A DNA stretch of 7,353 nucleotides from an uncultured bacterium (GTDB taxonomy: Bacteria; Desulfobacterota; Binatia; HRBIN30): positions 1-7,353 of the forward strand of contig CALJUJ010000285.1 of NCBI GenBank assembly GCA_937975525.1. Direction: 5' to 3'. Below, piece after piece: positions 1 to 7,300 of the stretch. Both the position numbers and the translations under genes were made by a program. Below the pieces are notes generated by a model. It saw only the letters and a list, made by a program, of their open reading frames with translations. It searched no databases and was not told where the DNA came from. Positions within the stretch are counted from its first letter, which is position 1. Each line of letters starts with the position of its first letter.

Positions 1-193
1 GCACGTGATCCATCGGCGGCAGCGGCCGCACCGGGTCGACTACCTGATGCTCGCCCGTCTCCGAGTCGAAGACGCGGTAGCGGAACCCGCTGTCGCGAAA
101 CAGACGCGCGACCTTGCCGATGTCGCGCTGGGCGAGCCGCGTGAGGTCGTTCGGCGGCAGGTCGCCTCGCTTCTTGTCGTCTCCGGCACTCAT
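1..193 (-). CDS. Unrecognised protein, N-terminal 64 residues only (3' end outside window)
   Basis: The ATG at 193-191 overlaps the preceding TGA as ATGA, so it is probably read by coupled translation; AGGG lies about 8 nt upstream. The visible part starts MSAGDDKKRGDLPPNDLTRL. It continues with a basic amphipathic helix (RDIGKVARLFRDSG), a strand-like FRYRVFDSETG, and a Pro-rich stretch (VDPVRPLPPMDHV). There is no signal peptide. The arrangement 'DI-x-x-x-x-LF-x-x-x-G ... Y-R ... R-x-L' is faintly like the short N-terminal regions of BcsP/BcsR accessory proteins. The resemblance is too weak to name it. Neighbours suggest a role shared with the V4R-like and NHLP-clan proteins. Confidence 0.65.
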   Translation of the reverse strand, partial: MSAGDDKKRGDLPPNDLTRLAQRDIGKVARLFRDSGFRYRVFDSETGEHQVVDPVRPLPPMDHV

Positions 194-819
194 TCGTCGG
201 CCCTGCCGCCGCTGCGCGCGCCGGCTTCGCCCTCGAGATGGAGGCGCACCGCCTGCTGTGATCCGACCACGAACTCGCAGACGTCGTCGCCGCCTTCGGT
301 CGAGCTCGCCTGCACCGCTTCGAGCGCACACGGGCTCACCGCCTCGAGCAAGCTGCTGACGAAACCCTCGAGCATCACATAGACGAGCCCTTCGTCGTCG
401 GCCGCCGCCGGCAACGGCCAGTGCCAGGCGCGCACACGGATCAACCCCGACTTCTCCTCGGCCGCGAGGTCGAGCATGCCGAGCCCGAGCCCGTCGCTCA
501 GCTGGCCGACGAGGGTCTTGAACACCGACCACGGCAACGCCGAGACTTCGGCGACGCCCCACTCCTGCTGCAAACGCTCGGCGAGTCGACGGCAGACCCG
601 CTCGCCGGTGCGGCGGCCGATCTCGCGCACCCGCTCGGGCGGGGTGAAGAACCGCTCGCGGCTGACCTCGATCAGCGACAGCAGCAAGTCGCCGGCTCCG
701 TTGAACGCGCGCCGGTCGACGAGCTCGGAGGCGAGTCGGCCGCTGTAGACGGCGCGCTCGAGCCCGGCGGGCAGCGACAGGATCTCGTCGGACGTTGCCG
801 CGGTGTGGGTCGCATCCAT
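190..819 (-). CDS. V4R-like domain protein in the bcsD position, 209 aa
   Basis: A soluble alpha/beta protein with no signal peptide or membrane segment, so cytoplasmic. An N-terminal helical part (residues 1-58, including LPAGLERAVYSGRLASELVD) precedes a domain at about 60-195. That domain has helices RVREIGRRTGERVCRRLAE and SVFKTLVGQLSDG, strands LGLGMLDL (111-118) and GLIRVRAW (125-132), helix VYVMLEGFVSSLLEAV (147-162), and a final Cys164...GGDDVCEFVVG (177-186). The last part resembles the V4R ligand/metal-binding fold (G-D-x-x-C-x-F). The order also recalls BcsD, the ring-forming subunit that helps glucan chains exit in Komagataeibacter: a central LDLxAEE-like strand, then hydrophobic strand, Pro-rich turn and LEG helix. 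bcsD normally follows bcsC. I see V4R likeness more clearly than BcsD likeness. ATGA overlap with the next gene indicates translational coupling. Confidence 0.7.
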   Translation of the reverse strand: MDATHTAATSDEILSLPAGLERAVYSGRLASELVDRRAFNGAGDLLLSLIEVSRERFFTPPERVREIGRRTGERVCRRLAERLQQEWGVAEVSALPWSVFKTLVGQLSDGLGLGMLDLAAEEKSGLIRVRAWHWPLPAAADDEGLVYVMLEGFVSSLLEAVSPCALEAVQASSTEGGDDVCEFVVGSQQAVRLHLEGEAGARSGGRADE

Positions 820-828
820 GCTGATCTT

Positions 829-837
829 CCTCTCCTC
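829..837 (-). promoter_or_regulatory. Strong ribosome-binding site of the V4R-like gene
   Basis: The minus strand reads GAGGAGAGGA followed by 8 nt to the ATG at 819. It is the best Shine-Dalgarno match among the starts in this window and fixes the start of the 209-residue protein. It sits within the 25-bp gap after the preceding stop codon (847-845). Confidence 0.75.
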
Positions 838-844
838 GTGCCGA

Positions 845-1072
845 TCAGGCCTCGTCGGCCGCCGGCAGCTCGCGCCAGATCCGCGGGTCGACCGCGGCGG
901 CGAAGGCCTTCAAGACGTTCTCGTCGACCCGCAGCAGCGCCTGCATCTCGGTGCGGCTGAGGTCGAGCCCCTCGTTTGCGCAAGCCTGCGCCGGCTCTTC
1001 GAAAAACTCGTTGCGGAAGCGGCCGTCCGTGACCAGACGACCGAGAACTCTTTCGACTGCGCGTTGGCTCAT
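845..1072 (-). CDS. Small Os1348-like NHLP-clan (Nif11/LigA-like helical) protein, 75 aa
   Basis: The product is a 75-residue, mostly helical protein starting MSQRAVERVLGRLVTDGRFR. The layout D-x-x-FR-x-x-FF-x-x-P, then a Gly-Leu-(Asp)-Leu turn, an x-x-E-x-x-x-L helix, then a LKAF segment and a DPRIWRE tail is that of the Os1348 family of the NHLP clan. These small proteins are related to nitrile-hydratase-like/Nif11 RiPP leaders and LigA-type subunits. No Gly-Gly cleavage motif or Cys/Ser/Thr-rich core follows; the only Cys is internal and the end is acidic (PAADEA). A leader-peptide role is therefore unlikely, and the function of such stand-alone members is unknown to me. The start at 1072 gives the usual family length, with GGGGA 7 nt upstream. 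The same frame is open further upstream, but that stretch reads as non-protein-like sequence. The V4R-like gene follows after 25 bp. Confidence 0.75.
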   Translation of the reverse strand: MSQRAVERVLGRLVTDGRFRNEFFEEPAQACANEGLDLSRTEMQALLRVDENVLKAFAAAVDPRIWRELPAADEA

Positions 1073-1355
1073 GCTCGGTTCCCCATGATGTGCTGGGAAT
1101 GCGTGGCAGCAAGATCCAGGCCACGGCGCACCCGGTTCCCGCCGCCCCGACGTGGCCTGCGCCCTCCGCACAATTCCGAACATGCGTCGCACCGGTCGGC
1201 ACCCATTCGTACGTCCAGCCGTGGCGTACCTCAGCCACATCGCCCTCTCCCGGCGGATTTCAGCCGCGCCGCCAACGTCGCCCCGGCCGCGATACCGCAC
1301 AGCACTTGCGAGGTCGCCGGCCACGCGACCCCGCCCCGCGGCGCCCTGCTCCCGT
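1073..1355. other. 283-bp intergenic gap between bcsC and the small-gene module
   Basis: This is the only gap longer than about 25 bp in the window. On the minus strand it holds, in order, the stop-codon hairpin, a second small hairpin (1312-1330), a purine-rich GGGAGAGGG (about 1253-1245) that looks like a ribosome-binding site before an ATG at 1240 and a GTG at 1238, the sigma-54-like site (1123-1108), and the GGGGA site of the next gene. I found no tRNA, no intrinsic terminator with a T-tract and no convincing sigma-70 pair. I looked for a cyclic-di-GMP (GEMM-like) riboswitch and did not recognise one. Confidence 0.6.
1108..1123 (-). promoter_or_regulatory. Candidate sigma-54 (RpoN) -24/-12 promoter
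   Basis: Read on the minus strand the site is TGGCCTGGATCTTGCT. It has the TGGC-N7-TTGCW form of sigma-54 promoters, with exactly 10 bases between the invariant GG (1122-1121) and GC (1110-1109). Transcription would start near 1097, giving a leader of about 25 nt that contains a GGGGA ribosome-binding site (1084-1080) ahead of the ATG at 1072. It would drive the three small genes independently of bcsC. The ACG usually following TGGC is absent, and I did not recognise an enhancer-binding-protein site upstream. The match lies in the only sizeable gap of the window, on the right strand and at the right distance. Confidence 0.45.
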
Positions 1356-1365
1356 TCACAACGGG
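1351..1365 (-). other. Short perfect hairpin over the bcsC stop codon
   Basis: The plus-strand sequence cccgttcacaacggg has a perfect 6-bp stem and a 3-nt loop. It contains the bcsC TGA (1358-1356). No T-run follows on the minus strand, so it does not qualify as an intrinsic terminator. It could slow 3' decay or do nothing. A second 6-bp stem with a 7-nt loop lies at 1312-1330 (ggtcgc/gcgacc), also without a T-tract. Confidence 0.35.
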
Positions 1366-4300
1366 AACAGCAACGCCATCTCGAAGTACACCCGGTCGTA
1401 GGGATCGGCGATCACGAATCCCGCCCCGGCGGAGAAGACGACCACCTCCCCGAACGGCACGTCGATCCCGCCATCCCCACCGAACGTCGCCCGGCTGCCC
1501 TCGGCGCTCGCGAAGCGCGGCGTGTCGAGCCCCGATACCCACTGGCCGCCGACGCGACCGCCGACCCGGAACGTGCTCCCGGGAAACGTGTACGGCATCA
1601 ACGGTCCGCTCAAGTCGAGACGCAACACCGCTTCGAGGAACGAGTCGGGACTGAAGTAGCCGGCGCCCGGCGGAAACTCGTCCGGCGGAAACACCACGGG
1701 ATCCAGCCCCAACGGATACGACTCGCTCAGATCCTTGTCGCACGAGAAGAAGTAGGCCTGCGCTCCGGGACGCACGACGTAGCCGGAGGCCAGGTCGAAA
1801 TCCCGGCCGATCGAGAAGAACGCATCGATCTTCTCGTTGTCTTCGACCTGTACGCCCTCCAGCGTCGAGTACGCCACCTCGAACACACCGCTGATCTCCT
1901 GCGGCGTGCGGTAGCCCACCGTGCCGCCGAAGCGGTTCTGCATCACCTTGCCGAAGAAGATGCCCTCGCGTTCGTTGCCACGGTACGACAACAGCGACTC
2001 GATCACCGGCTTGCGCTCGAAAAAAGGCGTCAACGAGAGGTTCTGCGCAATCTGCAACGTCAGGCGCCCGAACCCGGTGATGTCGGGATCGTCCGCGAAC
2101 CCCGCCGGAGTGACGCCGACGCCGCCGCTCAACTGGACGATCTCGGTGCCGAGTCGCATCCCCAGCAGCGCGACCTCGCCGGCCACGCCGGCGTCGGTGA
2201 CGATGCCGTTGTCGACGACCGTCGGCTCGGCCGTCAGGCGCAGGCGCGAGTTGATCAGCGCCGGAACCTCGAGGAACAGCGGGAAGCGCCAGATCGCGAA
2301 CTCGTCGGCGATGACGTCGCTCACCGAGTCGAGGAAGTCGTAGCGGAAGCCGACGCTCACCTTCATCGTCTGCTCGCGGGCGAGCTTGCGCTCGAGAGCG
2401 GTCAGCCGCGCCCGCGAGCGCGCGTCGAGAGGCTCCGGCGGTGCGATCGGCTCGCGGATCGGCAGACCCGCGCCGGCCGGCTCGCGTTCCAGGTACAGGC
2501 GGCGCGCATACGGCGCCGGCAGCACCGGCGGCACGGTCGCGGTGTCGGGTACCGGCGCGGTGCCGGGCGCGACGTCGCCGTAGCGATAGTAGCGGTAGCG
2601 TTCTTCGTAGGGCGACGGCGCTCCCGCGCGCGGGCGCGGCGGCAGCGTCGGGTCCACCGCGTACGGTTGCGGCGCCGTCGGGATGTAGTCCTCGACCGTG
2701 CCGTAGGCGCCGCCCGGACGCGGCGCCGGCGCCGGGCGCGGTGCGACGTACGGATCGACCGGCGGGTACGGATCGGCGACCGGCGCACGGTAGGCATCGG
2801 GTGCCGCATAGGGGTCGCCAGCAGAGTAGGGATCGGCGCTGGGATAGCGATCGCGGGGCGCCGGGTAGAGCTCCTCTCGCGGCGGCAGGATCTCCTCGCG
2901 AATCGGCGCATCGCTGGCGCCCGGCAACGGTCGCACCTGGACGCGATCGTAGGCGGGGGGGACGGTCGCCGGCGCGGCCGCGCCGCGCACGTCGCCCATC
3001 ACCCGGTCGAAGCTCGGCAATGCCTGGGCCAGCTGGATCGGCTCGCCGTCACCTTCGGCGGCGATGTCGCGGCGCAGCGCATCGAGCGCCGGACCGGCGA
3101 ATGCCCAGGCCTCGGGTGGCGCCGCATCGTTGACGATACCGGTATCGGCGAAGGCCAACGGCTCGGCGACGACGGCCGCGCCGAGGCGGCCGTCCCGCCA
3201 GATCGAGCGCTGCGCCGGCATCTGCAGATCCTCGTAGACGGGAACTGCCGGCGGCCGATCGGGCACGGCCCGCATCACGCCCTCCGGCAGCATCAGCGGC
3301 GGTAGCACCGAGCCGCGTTCGGCGCGGAGCTCCGGCGCCACCGCGCGTGCCTGATCGATGCGCAGCGGCGGCAGGACGCGGCGCGGCTCGCCGCCGAGGC
3401 GTCGCGCCTGCGCGAGCATCTGCGACGACTCATGGTTGCGACCCTGCTCGTGGTAGAGCTCGGCCAGGGCCAGGGCGGCATCGGCACTCGGCCGGGAGCG
3501 CATCACGCTCTCGATCCGTTCGATCGCCAGCCCCGGCTCGCCGGCGCCGCGCAGCGCGTAGGCGAGACCCAGCTGCCCGGCGGGATCCTGCGGCTCGAGG
3601 CGCACCGCACGGGAGAAGAACTGCCGGGCTTCGGGGTACTGCTCGGTCTGCAAGAAGAGGTAGCCGATCGCGCGCAGGACGTCGGCGTCGTTGGGCGCCA
3701 TCTGAAACTCTTCGGCCAGCGCCAGGTAGGCGAGGTCGAGCCGCCCCTCGGCGAGATAGCGCTCGCGCTCGGCGCGTGCCCGCCCGCGCTCGACCTCGTT
3801 GCCGAGGCGGGCCAGCTCGGCACGCCCGGCATGACCGGCCGCGTCGCGCAGCGCGACCCGTGCATCGTCGTAGCGTCCGAGCCGGGCGAGCGCCCGGATG
3901 CGCGCCAGGTGCAAGCGCTCGGCGTCCGGCGCCAGCCTGAGTCCCTGCTCGGCGTAGGTCAACGCCAGGCTCGCCTGCCCCATCTCGTTGCGCACCTCGC
4001 TGAGCGACGCCCACACGTCGGGGTCACGCGGCTGACGCTGGCGCACGTTCTCGAGCAAGTCGGCCGCCGCCCCGAGTCGTCCTTCCGTCCGCAACGCCTG
4101 CACCTGCGCGAGCGCCCGCCGCAGCTCGATGCGCTGGCGGGCCTCGACCGGGTACGAGCCCGACGGCAGCGCCGCCAGCTCGAGGTAGGTCCGCTCCGCG
4201 GCCTGCCAATCGCCGAGAGCCTCCTGCGCGGTCGCCAGTCCCTGCAGCGCCGTCAGGTCGCGCGGGCGTGCTTCCAGCACCGAAGCGAAGCTCGCCGCCG

Positions 4301-7300
4301 CGTCAGCCGGTTGGCCGGTGTCGAGATAGATCCAACCGAGCAGCGTCAGCGCCTCCGGGTCCCCCGGCTGCAGCGCGAGCGCATCGCGCGCCGCGGCGAA
4401 CGCCGCCGGCGATCGTCCGAGGCCGCGCAGGGCGGTCGCACGCGCGAGTGTGAGCTTGGCACGCTCGCTGTTCGCCGCCTCCGGACGGAGGACGACCAGG
4501 CGATCGAGGAGCGCCTCCGCCTCGGCGAAGCGACCGAGCTCGGTGAGCAGCCGCACCTGTCCGGCGACCGCTTCGACCGGAGCATCGTCGCGACGCGCGA
4601 GCTCGCGGTAAGCGGTGAGCGCGCCCTCGCCATCGCCGCTGCGCTCGAGGACCTGGGCGCGCATCAAGCGGAGGTCGACGCGCTCCGGGTTGGCGCGCAA
4701 GCCGCGGTCGACCAGCCGCAGCACGTCGGCGGTCGCCATGGACGCGGAATCCCTACGCCAGCTCGCCACTCCTTCCTCGACCGCGAGCCATCCTTCGAGC
4801 TCGCGCCGCCAGGTCCGGTCGCCAACCGCGGCGATCAAGCTGCGCGCCTCGGCCCACTGCTCGCGGCCGGCGACGATCTGCAGCTTCAAGGCGAGCGCAT
4901 CGCGGTTCGCCGGATCGAGCTGCAGGGCGCGATCGAGCAGGCGCTCGGCGGCGTCGACACGGTTCGCCTGCAGCAAGGCGCCGGCCTCGGAAACCGAGAG
5001 CGCGACGCGCGTGGCACGTAGCTCCGCATCGCTCGGATCGGCAACGAGCAGCTCGTCGTACAGCGCCGCGGCCTTGGCCAGATCGCCGCGCGCGAACAGC
5101 GCTCCCGCGAGCCCGCGGCGCGCCACGGGATCCCCTGGCCGCGACGCGAGCACCGCCTCGTAGGCGGCGATCGCGTCGTCGTGGCGGCCGGCCTCGGCAT
5201 AGATGCCCGCCAGGGTCATGCGCGCGTCGACGTTGCCCGGTGCGATCGACAGCGCCCGCTCCGCCGCCGCCAGCGCCTCCGACGTGCGCCCACTGCGCTT
5301 CGCCGCCTCCGCCTCGGTGAGCAGCAGAACCAGCTCGGCATCGCCCGCAGCCTCGGGCACCCGCGCGCGCAGCGTCGCGAGAACGCGGGCTGCCTCGCGG
5401 GTTCGTCCCATCGCCGACAGGACGCGCACTTGCCCCGCGTACGCTTCGGCTGGCGGTGACGGCAGCTCGGCGAGGCGCCGATACGCGCGCAGCGCCGCCT
5501 CGGCGCTGCCGCTGCGCTCCAGCGCCTGGGCGCGGATCAACGCCAGGTCGACGCGATCGGGCTGCAGGCGCAGAGCCTCGTCGATGAGAGCGAGCTCCGC
5601 CGCACCGACGGTCTGCGGGTTGGCCCGAACGGCGACGAGGCCGCGTTCGATCTCGACCAGACGGGCGAGCTGGTCGCGCCGCACTCCAGGAGGCAGCGCC
5701 GCAACGGCCGCCGTCGCCACATCGTAGGCCCCGATGCGCAGCGCCGTCTCCAGCGTGCGCTCGAGAGCCGCCGGCACGCCGCTGCTACCGCGCAGCGAGT
5801 CCTCGGCATGCGACCGGGCGGCGGCGGCATCCCCGCGCTGGGCGGCGTCGGCCGCGAGTCCGGCGAGAACGTCGGTGCGGCCGATGACGGCGCGGCGATT
5901 GCCCGGGCTGAGTCGCAGCGCCTCGTCGAACGCCGGCAGCGCATCGCGCAACTGCCCACCGGCGAAATAGGCGCCGGCGAGGCCGATGAACAGATCGGGA
6001 TCCTGGGGGCGCGCCGCGAGGGCGGCGCGGTACGCGTCGATGGCGCGATCGAGCTCGCCGACCTCGGTGTGCAGACCGGCGGCGGTCGCCAGAACGCCCG
6101 GGTCGCCGGGAGCGATCTCGCGGGCTCGGGCGACGACGTCGAGCGCCTCGCGTGCACGCCCTTCGGCTTTGAGAACGTTCGCCTCGGCGAGCAGCAGCGA
6201 AAGCTCGACCGCGCTGGCATCGGTCCCGCGCAGACGTCCGAAAGCTTCCCGTGCCTCGCGCACGCGACCCAGAGCCGCGAGCGTGCGCACCTGGCCGGCG
6301 TAGGCGTCGGCCGGCGGATCGGCCACCGCCGCCGCGCGTCGGAACGCGGTCAGCGCCTGCTCGGCCTCGCCTTTGCGCTCGAGCAGTTGGGCACGCAGCA
6401 ACAGGAGATCGGCGCGCTCCGGCTCGAGATCGAGACCGTCCTCGACCGCCGCGAGGGTCTCATCGAGCGGGGCATCGCTGCCCGCCGCCGTCAGTGACGC
6501 CAGGCGCGAGCGTACCTCGATGCGCTCGCGCAAGGCGCTCACGCCGGCGCTCGCCGGCAAACCGGCCAACGCCCGGTCGGCGACGTCGAACGCGCCGACG
6601 TCGACGGCGGTCCGCGCCGTCGTCTCCAAGGCTTCGGTGACGCCGCCGCTGCGAGCCAGCGAGCGTTCGGCGTAGTCGCGGGCCTGCGCCAGCTCGCCGC
6701 GTTCGGCGGCGCGGCCGGCGAGGCCGGCGAGCACGTCGGCGCGGCCGACGATGGCGGCGCGGTTGACGGGATCCCGGTCGATCACCGCGTCGAACGCGGC
6801 CAATGCTTCCTCGAGACGACCGGCGGCGAAGTGTGCGCCGGCGAGACCGAGGTTCGCATCGACGTCGCCCGGACGCAGCGCCAGCGCCGCTTCGTAGCCC
6901 TGGATCGCGACGGCGAGGTCGCCGGCGTCCGCTGCGGCCGCCGCGTACGCCATGCGTGCACCGTAGTTGTCCGGTTCGAGCCGCGCCGCCGCCGCCGCGG
7001 CGTCGAACGCCGCCCGCGGCCGCCCGGCATCGCGGTAGAGGTTTGCCTGCGCCAGGCGCAGCTCGATCTCGGCATCGCGTGCCGCCGCCGCATCACGGCG
7101 CTGCAGCTGCTCCAATGCGGCCTCGGCGTCGGCGAGGCGGCCGAGACGGGCGCCGGTCCGCACCTGGCCGCCGTAGGCGTCGGGCGAAACCGAGCCCTTC
7201 TCCGCCGCGCTCCGGAAGGCGGCGAGGGCTGCCTCGGTCTCGCCCAGGCGCTCCAGAGCCTGCGCCTCGAGCAGCTGAAGATCGGCGCGCTCGGGTTGCA

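Noticed and set aside
672..1238. Minus-strand open frame of 188 codons starting GTG at 1238, with a purine-rich site upstream
   Set aside because: It runs out of frame through both the NHLP-like and V4R-like genes and becomes Arg/Pro/Ser-rich there. The first 55 residues alone show no recognisable domain, so I treat it as a shadow.
845..1324. Longer version of the NHLP-like protein using ATG at 1324 or 1240
   Set aside because: The added residues have no family resemblance, would exceed the usual size, and would cover the sigma-54-like site. The ATG at 1072 has its own ribosome-binding site and gives the expected length.
1312..1330. Inverted repeat ggtcgc/gcgacc as a transcription terminator
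   Set aside because: There is no T-run on either side in the transcribed direction, and 6-bp GC stems are common by chance at this base composition.
2955..2961. Run of seven G (C in the coding strand) in the bcsC linker as a phase-variation tract
   Set aside because: Seven is short for a slippage switch, it simply encodes a Val-Pro-Pro-Ala stretch, and the frame is intact. It is only a weak possibility.
1152..3305. 717-codon open frame on the plus strand, with another of 529 codons at 3432-5021
   Set aside because: Both lie opposite bcsC. Their translations are Arg-rich, low in hydrophobic cores and without family signatures, as expected from antisense of a G/C-third-position gene. bcsC itself has clear domain motifs.
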